62,697 nt of DNA from assembly GCA_026399025.1 (NCBI GenBank), contig JAPLRU010000126.1:54686-117382 (forward strand), in the 5' to 3' direction. Within the stretch, counting starts at the first letter, position 1. The number at the start of each line of letters is the position of its first letter. Of the stretch, positions 46,372 to 55,747 are shown in pieces. A program made the position numbers and the translations under genes. The notes beneath the pieces are model-generated. The model searched no databases. It was not told where the DNA came from and saw only the letters and a list, made by a program, of their open reading frames with translations. The stretch comes from Methylobacter sp. GTDB lineage: Bacteria > Pseudomonadota > Gammaproteobacteria > Methylococcales > Methylomonadaceae.

Positions 46372-47118
46372 ATGCGCTTACATTTGCTCTTACCCGCGTT
46401 TCTTATCCCTTGGGTGGTCCACGCCGAACAACTTAGCGTTACGCCCTATCGCCCCACCGTCTCCAATCCGGCGGAACTGTCCGCATTACGGCATTTAGAG
46501 GTCGAATTTGGTCTCCAGTCGAATCAACCCGGCCAGGAAACACAACGCGGCAGCCTGCCTTTTTTATTGAAATACCCGTTCGCGGAGCAATGGGGGCTTA
46601 TGGTGGGCGGCGAGGCTTGGATTAAATCGCGCGATCAAGACGGGACCGTTTCCGGTTTCGGCAACACCTCCGTGCAACTTAAACATTATTATCCGATTAG
46701 CCCGACCTTGGCCGTCGGTTTCGAAGCGGGCGCGCTCTTGCCGTCGGCGCGTTCGCCATTAGGACAAGGGCGCACCGATTATTTGGCTAACTTGATTGTC
46801 AGCCAGGATATTTCCGAGTTACGGATCGATGTCAACGCGGGCGTGACCCGGCGGGGATTTAAAGAACAGGATTCGGATCGATTCAGCTACAACTGGGCGA
46901 TAGCCACATCGCAGATGATTAGCGAACGCTGGGGCGTTGCCGGGGAGTTTTCCGGGACTTTAGCCAACCGGCAAAAACCCGGCAGCCAATTTTTAGCCTC
47001 ATTCAATTACTTGGCGACCCCCCGGCTGATGCTGGATTTCGGCGGCATCGTAGGCATCGCGGCGGTCACCGATGATTACACCGCTTTTGCAGGATTTAGT
47101 TGGCTGATTGCACCTTAA
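46372..47118 (+). CDS. Outer-membrane beta-barrel protein, transporter-like
   Basis: A 248-aa exported protein: signal sequence of about 18 residues ending VVHA, then alternating amphipathic beta strands (LEVEFGLQSN, WGLMVGGEAWIKS, LAVGFEAGALLPSA, LRIDVNAGVTRRGF, FAGFSWLIAP). The pattern matches small outer-membrane channel proteins of the MetA/phenol-degradation-like group, whose substrates are mostly unknown. It is divergent from the secreted His-terminal protein gene and separated from the convergent PilZ gene by only three bases. The shared promoter region contains a paired 13-bp repeat. Confidence 0.72.
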   Translation: MRLHLLLPAFLIPWVVHAEQLSVTPYRPTVSNPAELSALRHLEVEFGLQSNQPGQETQRGSLPFLLKYPFAEQWGLMVGGEAWIKSRDQDGTVSGFGNTSVQLKHYYPISPTLAVGFEAGALLPSARSPLGQGRTDYLANLIVSQDISELRIDVNAGVTRRGFKEQDSDRFSYNWAIATSQMISERWGVAGEFSGTLANRQKPGSQFLASFNYLATPRLMLDFGGIVGIAAVTDDYTAFAGFSWLIAP

Positions 47119-47121
47119 AAA

Positions 47122-47769
47122 TTACGCTCTGTTCATCGATTCATAGACAAGATTTAACAGCATCACTTGACTGGTCAAATCAAGCTCATGGAACGAAACC
47201 CCATGCGAAAACCGGGGCGGCTCGTCTTTAACCTTGCCGGGCAATTGCTGAACGCTGCGAATGGTTACCGTTGAACTGATATGCGCCGCCTGCTTGCTGG
47301 GTTTAATCGGAAAATCGAAAGCAATCAAAGCGTCTTCATTAAGCTGAGCCAAGATGCTACCGGCAATGATGCAAGCGCCTGTCGCACTAATATCGATAAT
47401 AACACCCGCTCCGGCTCCGGCTTTGCTTTTAACATGCACCGGCAACTTCACCTTGGCCCTGACCGCTCCGCGTAAGGCCACCGACTTGATATCGGTGGGA
47501 AAACTTAAGTGCATATAATAATGCGGCGCTTTAAACACGGTTTTTATCCTGCACATCAAGGTAAAAACATCCACTCCCGCTAATATCCGCAGAGTCACCG
47601 GCTCCTCAAGCTGAGTTTGAATGGAAAGCCCATTCTCAAAAGGGATCTTTACGATCAAATACTCGCCGTCTACGTAACCGATAAGCTCCGTATAATAAAT
47701 AGGGCCGTGTTGCAACGCCATCTGCAAGCGCGCTCCGACTTGCAAATTAATATCCTTAAAAATAGTCAT
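47122..47769 (-). CDS. PilZ-domain protein, YcgR-like (cyclic di-GMP binding)
   Basis: A 215-aa protein with an N-terminal YcgR-like beta domain (residues about 10-105) and a C-terminal PilZ domain. The c-di-GMP motifs are visible: an RxxxR in LRGAVRAKVKLPV and DISATGACI corresponding to the D/NxSxxG motif. Such proteins relay c-di-GMP levels to motility or exopolysaccharide output in the cytoplasm. The start at 47769 follows a GGAAAT site; an upstream in-frame extension of 35 residues looks non-coding. No flagellar gene is in the window to suggest the target. Confidence 0.85.
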   Translation of the reverse strand: MTIFKDINLQVGARLQMALQHGPIYYTELIGYVDGEYLIVKIPFENGLSIQTQLEEPVTLRILAGVDVFTLMCRIKTVFKAPHYYMHLSFPTDIKSVALRGAVRAKVKLPVHVKSKAGAGAGVIIDISATGACIIAGSILAQLNEDALIAFDFPIKPSKQAAHISSTVTIRSVQQLPGKVKDEPPRFSHGVSFHELDLTSQVMLLNLVYESMNRA

Positions 47770-48140
47770 ATCATTTCCATCCACATTTAATATAGCCAAC
47801 CGGAAAAGCGTTGATCGTGCGCCACAACTCAGTCCGTAGCAGCCGGAAATAGTGCAAATTCTATTATTATGCAAACAGACCTAGCCTGTAAATCCCCACT
47901 TTTACAGCGCGAAATTATGCGCATCCGATAGATAGCTAGAGCCTTACAGCTGATTTTTGTCGCACTGCAAGATAGTCTTCAAAGCGTTCCGCCTATGTTT
48001 ATTAATCACCTTATATTAGCTATCGTAGCGTTCTGGTGCTGTCGCGCTTGTTGCTGGTAAACTGACTTCCAAGAGCTTGAGCCGCTCGAAAACAGGGTCC
48101 TTAGAGACCGATACTTATAACCATAGAGAGGGATAAAACG

Positions 48141-49664
48141 ATGAAAAACCAATACGAAATTCAAGAAGACGCTGACACCGATTTGAGCCGTCGCCGGACG
48201 CTCTTTTTAGGGGCGGCGGGGATTATCGGCAGAATTGCACTGGGCTGGGGGCTGTTGCCGCAAAATTTGCCGGCGGCAACCTTAGCCGCATCCGAAATAG
48301 CCCTAAAGGAACCGCCGCTGGTAAAAAGCGCCGGCGGTGTATTGAAAGCGGCATTGCAAGCAACCACCAAGCCGGTCAAAGTCATCGGCCAACTCATTAC
48401 CGGCGCGATGACTTACAACGGTCATTACCCCGGACCTACGCTACGGGTTAAGCCCGGCGACCGTATTCGCCTGAAGGTGCGCAACGATTTGGACTTGCCG
48501 AACATGACCCCACCTGCCGGCATGAACATGGCGCCCAATATGCTGAATACCCATTTCCACGGCATGCACGTATCGCCGTTACCCAAAGCGGACAACATTT
48601 ATTTGGATATACCTTTCGGCAAATCTTATGACTATGATTTCCAGGTTCCGTCGAATCATCCCGGAGGGCTGTATTGGTACCATCCGCATGTACATGGCGT
48701 CGTTGATACGCAAATTTATTCCGGTTTGTCCGGTATGCTGCTGGTCGAAGGCGGGGCCGAGCACATCCCCGCCTTACAAGGCGTGCGGCAGCGATTGCTG
48801 GCGTTAAAAAATATCGCTGTTAAAGACGGCGCGCTGGCCACCGGGGTCGCACCGCCCGCGCAACAACATACCACCAATGGCCAGTTGGCGCCGAGCATCG
48901 CTATCCGTCCCGGCGAAACCCAGCTTTGGCGGGTGGTCAACATGGGCAACGAACCGTATTACCAGCTTAGCCTGGAAGGCCATAGCTTTACCGTAGTCGC
49001 CGAAGACGGCGCCATGCTGTGGGAAAGTTATACCACCGAGACTTTACTGCTGCCGCCGGGCAAGCGTTTCGAATTTACCGTCACCGGGGGCAAGGCAGGC
49101 CGCTATGCCTTTAAAACCTTGGGCTATAACTCCGGTCCTTTCGGCGATTGGAGGGCAGCGGAGCTAGGCGTGCTGGTGGTCGGCGGCAATAAAGATACCC
49201 CGCGGCAGGTACCGACCTTGTTAGGCGAAGCTCCGGCTTACCTGACCGGCCCGATCGCCAAGCGCCGCTTTATCCGGTTCAGCGAAGGCTTTGACGCCAG
49301 CGCCAACATGCCTTATTTCGAGATTAACGGAAAAACCTTCGAACCCCTGACCAACGGCGCTCAAATTAAGCTGGGTACAACCGAGGAATGGCTGATTTAC
49401 AACGACATCAAGCAGACCGAAGCGAAAGGCGGCGCGGTTGAAGATCATCCTTTCCACATCCACGTCAACAATTTCATCGTTACCGAAATCGACGGCAAAC
49501 CGGTTAAGGCTTATGGCGCTCAAGATATCGTTAACGTGCGGCCCGGAGAGAAAATACTGATTCGCATGGCGTTTGCCGATTTCGTCGGCAAGTCGGTATT
49601 CCATTGCCACATCCTGTTCCATGAGGACAACGGCATGATGGCTAATTTCGAGATTGTGCCTTGA
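48141..49664 (+). CDS. Tat-exported multicopper oxidase
   Basis: A 507-aa multicopper oxidase with a twin-arginine signal (LSRRRTLFLGAAG) and all four copper-binding motifs: HFHGMHVS, WYHPHVHG, HPFHIHVN and the C-terminal HCHILFHEDNGMM holding the type 1 and trinuclear ligands; the axial type 1 ligand appears to be Met (NGMM). It oxidises a small substrate or metal ion while reducing oxygen to water in the periplasm. The length and order fit the CueO/bilirubin-oxidase-like laccases, but the Met-rich insert of CueO is absent. A ribosome site (AGAGGG) supports the start. The next stretch is repeat-rich. TatABC encoded upstream would export it folded with copper. Confidence 0.93.
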   Translation: MKNQYEIQEDADTDLSRRRTLFLGAAGIIGRIALGWGLLPQNLPAATLAASEIALKEPPLVKSAGGVLKAALQATTKPVKVIGQLITGAMTYNGHYPGPTLRVKPGDRIRLKVRNDLDLPNMTPPAGMNMAPNMLNTHFHGMHVSPLPKADNIYLDIPFGKSYDYDFQVPSNHPGGLYWYHPHVHGVVDTQIYSGLSGMLLVEGGAEHIPALQGVRQRLLALKNIAVKDGALATGVAPPAQQHTTNGQLAPSIAIRPGETQLWRVVNMGNEPYYQLSLEGHSFTVVAEDGAMLWESYTTETLLLPPGKRFEFTVTGGKAGRYAFKTLGYNSGPFGDWRAAELGVLVVGGNKDTPRQVPTLLGEAPAYLTGPIAKRRFIRFSEGFDASANMPYFEINGKTFEPLTNGAQIKLGTTEEWLIYNDIKQTEAKGGAVEDHPFHIHVNNFIVTEIDGKPVKAYGAQDIVNVRPGEKILIRMAFADFVGKSVFHCHILFHEDNGMMANFEIVP

Positions 49665-49679
49665 ATATAGCCGGGTAGC

Positions 49680-49869
49680 GACGCACAGTATGTAGGATGA
49701 GATGAACGCAGTGAACCGCATCAGTCGAAGACGACGCGAACGGTGCGGTTCGTTCCTCACCGCACCCTACGGCCCTGGCTAATTCCCCCGCGTACCGTGC
49801 GCTCTGACGTAGCGTGTGGTGAGGTACGAACCGCACGACAGAGCGCCTCCTATGTGTAGGAATACCTCC
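49680..49869. repeat. Mosaic of dispersed palindromic repeats
   Basis: Includes a segment with TGAACGCAGTGAACCGCATCA (49697-49717), whose core recurs with one change inside the helicase gene at 50824-50844, and blocks at 49741-49767 and 49792-49869 that match 28668-28694 and 28690-28767 in inverted orientation but in a different order. This is a shuffled mosaic of non-coding repeats following the oxidase gene. The rest of 49959-50235 shows no gene I can support. Confidence 0.8.
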
Positions 49870-49958
49870 AAATTCGCCGGAAACGCCACCTCGCGCCACG
49901 CGCTAAAAGTTCCGGAAAAGCTTTTTACATCTTGATAAACTTTTTCTGCCGTGTTCAT
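49779..49958 (-). pseudogene. Antitoxin-like gene remnant running into a repeat
   Basis: A start codon with an excellent GGAGG site opens a frame beginning MNTAEKVYQDVKSFSG. After about 30 codons the frame enters the dispersed repeat at 49869 and ends at 49779. If one T is removed near residue 14 the frame becomes KSFPELLAR, which recalls the LPPELQKQV opening of the DUF2281 antitoxin at 28986. This suggests the 5' end of a second antitoxin gene damaged by a frameshift and by repeat insertion. The remainder of the locus, including any toxin, is gone. Confidence 0.45.
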
Positions 49959-50235
49959 TTCGTGTCCTCCGGGTAATTCCTGCTCACTGAGTTAGGCTAG
50001 CTTATGGCTGGATTATAATACACAATGAACTTAAGGACGGAGTGCGGGCTTTGCCTGCAAGTTATACGATACAATGCGAAGGAGCAAGCACCAAAAGTAG
50101 GCGCTTTAGGCGAAGCTTGCATTCCAGGATGACATGTATACACCTTGTCCGGAAATATCAACAAATAGCAGACTCTCTCCAAGCCTGATACGATAATATC
50201 CGCATTCAACAACCCACCGGCAATAGAGTCACTCC

Positions 50236-53200
50236 ATGGACTGGCAAACCTTTCAAACCCGCTGCTGTAGCCTGGATTTAGAAACCAACGAAAACGGCGA
50301 GATCTTTGCGATAGGCGCGGTTTTTAACGACTTTACCTTTCAACGTAAAGCGCCGTTTAATATCCAAACAACACTGGCCGAGTTTGATGACTTTGCCGCT
50401 AATGCAACTTATCTGTTAGGCCATAATATCCTTGAACATGACCTACCGGTATGCCGCGCTATTTCCCCGCAACTTAAATGCCTGAGCAAGCCGGTCGTCG
50501 ATACTTTATTGCTGTCGCCGTTGGCCTTTCCTGAAAATCCTTATCATCGTTTGGTTAAAGATTACAAGCTGGTACGCGACAGTTTGAACGATCCGTTGGC
50601 GGATGCGCGTTTGGCTATGTCGCTGTTCCGGGATCAATGGGAAGCGTTGCAGCAGCAGGCTGAGGACCGGTTACTGGATTTTTATCATTATGCGTTTTCA
50701 GGCGATCCGCAGTTTGCCGGACTGCAAGCGGCGTTGTCGGCGATGGGCGCGAAAGCTATCGATGCGTCCGGGGCATTTGAGTTATTCGAACGTTTGACCC
50801 GGATTAATGCCGTAGGCTGTGCTGAACGCAGTGAAGCGCATCAATACGCGAATGATGTCCTTCCTTCGTCGGCACAGCCTACGGCCTGTCGTGCCGTTAT
50901 TCGTCAAATGGCGCATCAATTCGTTGCCGCAACCGCTTTAGCCTATTGCTTGGCATGGCTGCGAGTGGCGGGCGGCAATTCGGTGTTGCCGCCGTGGGTG
51001 CGCTTGCGTTTCGATGAGGTCGCGCCGATGCTGAACCGGCTAAGAGACGTTCCCTGCCATGATCCGGATTGCTTATATTGCGCGCAAATGCACGACCCGG
51101 TTATCTGGCTGCAACGCTATTTCGGTTTCGCCGGATTCAGGCCGGAACCGGCTGCGGCTGATGGCGGCAGCTTGCAGCAACATATCGTTACCGCCGCAAT
51201 GAGCGGCAAACCGTTGTTTGCGATATTGCCGACCGGCGGCGGCAAGTCGCTGTGCTTTCAATTACCGGCTTTGGTGCGTTATCAGCGGCGCGGCGTGTTA
51301 ACGCTGGTGGTGTCGCCGTTACAGGCGCTGATGAAAGACCAAGTAGACAATCTGCGCAACAAAACCGGCGCGCCGAATGCCGCCGCGTTAAACGGCCTGC
51401 TGACTGCGCCGGAACGCGGCGAGGTGTTGCAGGGCATACAAAACGGCGATATTGCGCTGCTGTATGTATCGCCGGAACAGTTGCGCAACCTGAGCTTCCA
51501 AAAAGCCATCGAATTCCGCGAGATCGGTTGCTGGGTATTCGACGAGGCGCATTGTTTATCCAAATGGGGCCATGACTTTAGGCCGGATTACTTGTATGCG
51601 GCGCGTTTTATTAAGGAGTTTGCGTTACGGCAAAAAGCGGTGTTGCCGCCGGTTCAGTGTTTTACCGCCACCGCAAAGCAGGATGTGAAAGATGAAATCA
51701 TCGATTATTTCAAAGCCGAATTGGCGCAGGATTTGGTCGTATTCGAAGGCGGCGTGGAACGGAATAATTTGAGTTTTGAAGTGCAGACGGTCACGGCCGC
51801 TGACAAATATCCGCGTATCCACGCGTTGTTAAAAGAGCGCTTGGCCCCGGAGGCGGACGGTGGCAGCGCGATCGTTTATTGCTCGACGCGCAAGCACACC
51901 GAAGAAGTCGCAGAATATTTGCAGCAACAAGACTGGCAGGTAGAAGCCTTCCATGCAGGCAAGGATACCGCCGAGAAAAAGCACATCCAGGAAAATTTTA
52001 TTAACGGCGCCACGCGCATCATTACCGCGACTAACGCATTCGGCATGGGCATCGACAAGGAAGATGTGCGGCTGGTGATACATGCGGACATTCCCGGCTC
52101 CATCGAAAACTATCTGCAAGAAGCCGGGCGCGCCGGGCGGGATCAAAAAGATGCGGAATGCGTGTTGTTATTCGATGAAAACGACATCGAGACCCAGTTT
52201 AAATTGTCGGCCTCTTCGCAAATCAACCAGCGCGATATTCAACAAATTTTAAGAGGCTTACGCAAAAGCAAAAAAGATAAATCCGGCAATGTGGTCGTTA
52301 CCACCGGCGAGTTGCTGATGAATGACGACGTGCAAACTTCGTTCGGCAATGAAGACTGCGCTGCCGACACCAAGGTCAAAATGGCGGTGTCGTGGCTGGA
52401 ACGTAGCGGCTTCATCCAGCGTAACGAAAACCTTACCCAGGTATTTCAAGGCCGCCCTCTGGTCAAGAATATGGACGAGGCCAAAACCAAAGTCGAACAG
52501 CTGGGCTTGTCGCAACGCCGGCAACAGCGCTGGCTGGCGATATTGGAAACGCTGTTTAACGCAGAAAGCGACGAGGGTTTTAGCGCGGACGAACTGGCGT
52601 TACTGGGCGCTTTTAGCGCTAACGAAGACGACCGAAAACCCGGAAAAATCCATGAAACCGCCAGCCAGCGGGTGATCAGGACCTTGTACGATATGTCCAA
52701 AGCGGGCTTAATCAAAAAGAGCCTGTTGCTGACCGCATTCGTTCGTTACAAGGTCGGCGACTCTTCCAATGCCAGACTGGAAAAAATCTGCCTATTGGAA
52801 CGGGTCATGCTTAAAGCGTTACAAGAGCAAGCGCCCGACGCCGACGACGGACACTGGCAAACCTTGTCGTTGCGCCATTTAAACCAAAGCCTGTTGGATA
52901 ACGGACACGGCGACAGCAATCCGGAAATCCTGCGCCTGCTGCTAACCAGTTTGGCTAAAGACGGCAAGGGACTGGCCGGAAAAAAAGGCAGTCTGACGCT
53001 TAAATACAAAGGTCTGGATCAGTATACGGTCAAGCTTAACCGGGACTGGGCAGCGCTGACCGCCACCGCAGAAATAAGGCTGGCGGTCGCCAAGGTGATC
53101 ATGGACGGCATTATTCAGCGCATACCGGATAACACCAAGGCGTCCGCCGATGTACTGGTCGAGTTTTCCGCCGAGGATTTGCTGGCCGCGTTAAAGCAGG

Positions 53201-55467
53201 ATCTAGTCGCCTCGTCGGAAGTTAAAGACCCGCTGGCCGCCGTCGAACGCGCGTTGAATTTTCTGCACGAACAAAAAATCATCACTCTGCAAAACGGTCT
53301 CGCGGTGTTCCGTTCGGCAATGACGATTGAAGTACTGCCCGAAGCCAAAGGCCGCCAATACAACAAAGGCGATTTCGAACCCTTGTCCCAGCATTACAGC
53401 GAACGTATTTTCCAGGTGCATGTGATCAACGAATACGCCAAATACGGGCTGGAAAAAATCAGCCGCGCGTTAACGTTCGTGCTCGCTTATTTTTCGAACG
53501 ATAAAACCGAGTTTGTAAAACGCTATTTTGCCGACCGTAAGGACATTTTCGAACACGCCACCAGTCAGCAATCGTTTCAACGCATTGTCGGCGACTTGAA
53601 AAATCCCGAGCAAATGGCGCTGGTGGCCGGTAGCGAATACGACAATGTGTTGATTCTGGCCGGACCGGGTTCCGGCAAAACCCGCGTGGTGGTGCATCGT
53701 TGCGCTTATTTATTGCGGGTCAAGCGGGTTCCGGCCCGGGGGATTTTAGTGCTGTGTTTTAACCGCAATGCGGTGACGCAACTGCGGCGACGCTTGCTGG
53801 ACTTGGTCGGCGACGATGCCAAAGGCGTGACGGTGCAGACTTATCACGGCTTGAGCTTGCGTTTGACCGGTCACGCGATCTCCGCGCAAAGCGACGACGA
53901 CCGGCAATTTGCCGACATTATCAACGACGCGACCGCATTGCTGCGCGGCGATAAACCCTTGTTAGGCATTGACGCGGACGAAACGCGGGAACGCTTATTG
54001 GCCGGTTACCGCTATATTCTGGTCGATGAATACCAGGACATCGATGCCGAGCAATACCGCTTGATTTCCGCTATCGCCGGGCGCACTCAAGATGACGAAC
54101 ATAAACTGAGCATTCTGGCGGTCGGCGACGACGACCAGAATATCTATCAATTTCGCGGCGCCAATATCGGCTTTATCCGCCAATTCAAGGACGACTATCA
54201 AGCCAAAGTGCATTACCTGGTGGAAAATTACCGCTCCAGCGCCCACATCATCGCCGTATCCAATCAATTAATCCAACATAACCGGGACCGGATGAAACAG
54301 CAGCAACCGATCCGCATCAATCAAGGCAGAAAGACGCTGGATGCCGGAGGCCGCTGGCAAAAACTCGACCCCATTGCGAAAGGCCGGGTGCAGCAACTTA
54401 GTTGCGTCGATGAATACAGCCAAGCGGCGGCGGTGGTTGACGAATTATTGCGCTTACGCCAACTCGACAGTCGTCTGGATTGGTCGCAATGCGCAGTGCT
54501 GGCAACCGCATGGCGTTTGCTCGATCCGGTCAGGACATTGCTGGAGCTGCACAAAATTCCGGTCAAGATTATTCTGCCCGATGACCTGAAGCTGCCGATG
54601 TCTCGCATCAGGGAGTATGCCGATTTGCTGGATGCGATCAAGCAGTCGCCGGAACCGTTAAGCAAGGCCAGCGATTGGCTACGTTACTTGGACGACAGCT
54701 ACGGCAGCGAGCCGGGCACTATCTGGCTGAACCGACTCAAAGCCATGGTGCAGGATTGGCAGGCCGAAACCGATAACGGCGAGGTGCCTAAACTGCAAAC
54801 GCTGGAATATCTTTATGAAGTCTTGGCCGAGCAACGTCGCGAACGTTGTTTGGGGCAAGGCGTTTTTTTAAGCACCGTACATTCGGTCAAAGGCCTGGAG
54901 TTTGCGCATTTGACGATACTGGACGGCGGCTGGGCAACGCCTGCCAGCGAAGAGCAGCGGCGCTTGTATTATGTCGCGATGACCCGCGCCAAGGAAACCT
55001 TGTGTTTAATGCAACGACAAGACCTGCGCAATCCTTTTTTGGCTGAAATCGGCGGCGACTTTGTTTTAGCAAAAACCGTTCATCCGCCGGTGCAACATCA
55101 AACGCTCGGTAAGCAATACGCGATATTGAGCTTGAAAGATCTTGATTTGAGTTATGCCGGGGGATTTAACGCTTTTGATCCGATTCATCAGCGTTTGGCC
55201 CGGTTAAATAGCGGTTCCCGGCTTCGCATCGAATCCGGCAACGGCAAGGTGGCGTTAAAAGACAAGGACGGGATAGTCGCGGTGTTATCGAAACAGGCCG
55301 CTTGGCTGTGGTCGGCTAAACTCAACGCCATTGAATCGGTGACGGTTTTGGCGATGATCAGGCGTTATCGGGATGACAATGAAGAGGGCTATCAGTCCCG
55401 CTGCAAAACGGAGCAATGGGAGTTGCCGCTGGTTGAGATTGTGTTTGACGATAATGTGATGCGTTGA
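50236..55467 (+). CDS. Exonuclease-RecQ-UvrD fusion helicase (1743 aa)
   Basis: A cytoplasmic DNA repair-type enzyme with three modules. Residues 1-140 are a DEDDh 3'-5' exonuclease (LDLETNENGEIFAIG, GHNILEHD, DPLADARLA). Residues about 310-665 are a RecQ superfamily 2 helicase (Walker A LPTGGGKS near 332, DEAH at about 434, and GMGIDKEDVR plus QEAGRAGRDQ). A helical and winged-helix-like region follows. Residues 1130-1700 are a UvrD/PcrA superfamily 1 helicase (Walker A AGPGSGKT near 1142, VDEYQDIDAEQ near 1263, GDDDQNIYQFRG, TVHSVKGLEF, YVAMTRAKE). Both motor sites look intact. The Met1 start is inferred; only a weak GAG precedes it. The reading frame includes an in-frame palindromic repeat at residues 192-217. 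Roles could include fork repair or defence against mobile DNA (inference). Confidence 0.93.
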   Translation: MDWQTFQTRCCSLDLETNENGEIFAIGAVFNDFTFQRKAPFNIQTTLAEFDDFAANATYLLGHNILEHDLPVCRAISPQLKCLSKPVVDTLLLSPLAFPENPYHRLVKDYKLVRDSLNDPLADARLAMSLFRDQWEALQQQAEDRLLDFYHYAFSGDPQFAGLQAALSAMGAKAIDASGAFELFERLTRINAVGCAERSEAHQYANDVLPSSAQPTACRAVIRQMAHQFVAATALAYCLAWLRVAGGNSVLPPWVRLRFDEVAPMLNRLRDVPCHDPDCLYCAQMHDPVIWLQRYFGFAGFRPEPAAADGGSLQQHIVTAAMSGKPLFAILPTGGGKSLCFQLPALVRYQRRGVLTLVVSPLQALMKDQVDNLRNKTGAPNAAALNGLLTAPERGEVLQGIQNGDIALLYVSPEQLRNLSFQKAIEFREIGCWVFDEAHCLSKWGHDFRPDYLYAARFIKEFALRQKAVLPPVQCFTATAKQDVKDEIIDYFKAELAQDLVVFEGGVERNNLSFEVQTVTAADKYPRIHALLKERLAPEADGGSAIVYCSTRKHTEEVAEYLQQQDWQVEAFHAGKDTAEKKHIQENFINGATRIITATNAFGMGIDKEDVRLVIHADIPGSIENYLQEAGRAGRDQKDAECVLLFDENDIETQFKLSASSQINQRDIQQILRGLRKSKKDKSGNVVVTTGELLMNDDVQTSFGNEDCAADTKVKMAVSWLERSGFIQRNENLTQVFQGRPLVKNMDEAKTKVEQLGLSQRRQQRWLAILETLFNAESDEGFSADELALLGAFSANEDDRKPGKIHETASQRVIRTLYDMSKAGLIKKSLLLTAFVRYKVGDSSNARLEKICLLERVMLKALQEQAPDADDGHWQTLSLRHLNQSLLDNGHGDSNPEILRLLLTSLAKDGKGLAGKKGSLTLKYKGLDQYTVKLNRDWAALTATAEIRLAVAKVIMDGIIQRIPDNTKASADVLVEFSAEDLLAALKQDLVASSEVKDPLAAVERALNFLHEQKIITLQNGLAVFRSAMTIEVLPEAKGRQYNKGDFEPLSQHYSERIFQVHVINEYAKYGLEKISRALTFVLAYFSNDKTEFVKRYFADRKDIFEHATSQQSFQRIVGDLKNPEQMALVAGSEYDNVLILAGPGSGKTRVVVHRCAYLLRVKRVPARGILVLCFNRNAVTQLRRRLLDLVGDDAKGVTVQTYHGLSLRLTGHAISAQSDDDRQFADIINDATALLRGDKPLLGIDADETRERLLAGYRYILVDEYQDIDAEQYRLISAIAGRTQDDEHKLSILAVGDDDQNIYQFRGANIGFIRQFKDDYQAKVHYLVENYRSSAHIIAVSNQLIQHNRDRMKQQQPIRINQGRKTLDAGGRWQKLDPIAKGRVQQLSCVDEYSQAAAVVDELLRLRQLDSRLDWSQCAVLATAWRLLDPVRTLLELHKIPVKIILPDDLKLPMSRIREYADLLDAIKQSPEPLSKASDWLRYLDDSYGSEPGTIWLNRLKAMVQDWQAETDNGEVPKLQTLEYLYEVLAEQRRERCLGQGVFLSTVHSVKGLEFAHLTILDGGWATPASEEQRRLYYVAMTRAKETLCLMQRQDLRNPFLAEIGGDFVLAKTVHPPVQHQTLGKQYAILSLKDLDLSYAGGFNAFDPIHQRLARLNSGSRLRIESGNGKVALKDKDGIVAVLSKQAAWLWSAKLNAIESVTVLAMIRRYRDDNEEGYQSRCKTEQWELPLVEIVFDDNVMR
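50809..50885. repeat. Palindromic repeat inserted in frame in the helicase gene
   Basis: Perfect 14-bp arms GCCGTAGGCTGTGC (50809-50822) and GCACAGCCTACGGC (50872-50885) enclose a core containing TGAACGCAGTGAAGCGCATC. The core resembles the intergenic repeat at 49697-49717. The insert encodes AVGCAERSEAHQYANDV and following residues without a stop, between the exonuclease and RecQ modules. Confidence 0.85.
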
Positions 55468-55488
55468 GTTATCCGTCATCGAATGCTT

Positions 55489-55540
55489 TCAATCTGTCCT
55501 TAGGCTTAGCCGATGCGACCAAATATAATCCGCTGATTTT
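55489..55540 (-). pseudogene. Duplicated 3' end of the sulfatase gene
   Basis: On the minus strand this stretch reads SADYIWSHRLSLRTD then a stop. The live gene 250 bp away ends QSADYIWSHRLSRYQ. The nucleotides at 55508-55537 match 55763-55792 with three differences. It is the leftover of the gene end, separated from the gene by the repeat element at 55545-55732. Confidence 0.75.
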
Positions 55541-55544
55541 ATTT

Positions 55545-55732
55545 ATCGTTCCCACGCTCCGGCGTGGGAACGATGCAAGCATTCACCACGAAGACACGAA
55601 GAGCACGAAGGAAAAATAATTATTTAAAGTCAATGCATTGAAAACTTCGTGTCCTTCGTGTCTTCGTGGTGAATAGGCTTTTAAATTGATGTGGATAATA
55701 CTTTCACAGTCTCTCCGGAGCGTGGGAACGAT
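55545..55732. repeat. MITE-like element with 18-bp terminal inverted repeats
   Basis: ATCGTTCCCACGCTCCGG (55545-55562) and its exact complement at 55715-55732 bound a 188-bp stretch. The left end also forms its own short hairpin (55547-55572), and the interior holds the third CACGAAG palindrome (55581-55674). No coding capacity. A duplicate of about 30 bp of neighbouring sequence lies outside both ends. Confidence 0.7.
55581..55674. repeat. CACGAAG palindromic repeat, copy 3
   Basis: ATTCACCACGAAGACACGAA pairs with TTCGTGTCTTCGTGGTGAAT across about 50 bp. It is the longest of three related copies in the window and lies inside a larger element with terminal inverted repeats, downstream of both converging genes. 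Confidence 0.88.
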
Positions 55733-55747
55733 AGCTTGGGGGATTTA

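Noticed and set aside
49997-50212. A 71-codon minus-strand frame in the gap before the helicase
   Set aside because: Composition looks non-coding, with no ribosome site or similarity to known families.
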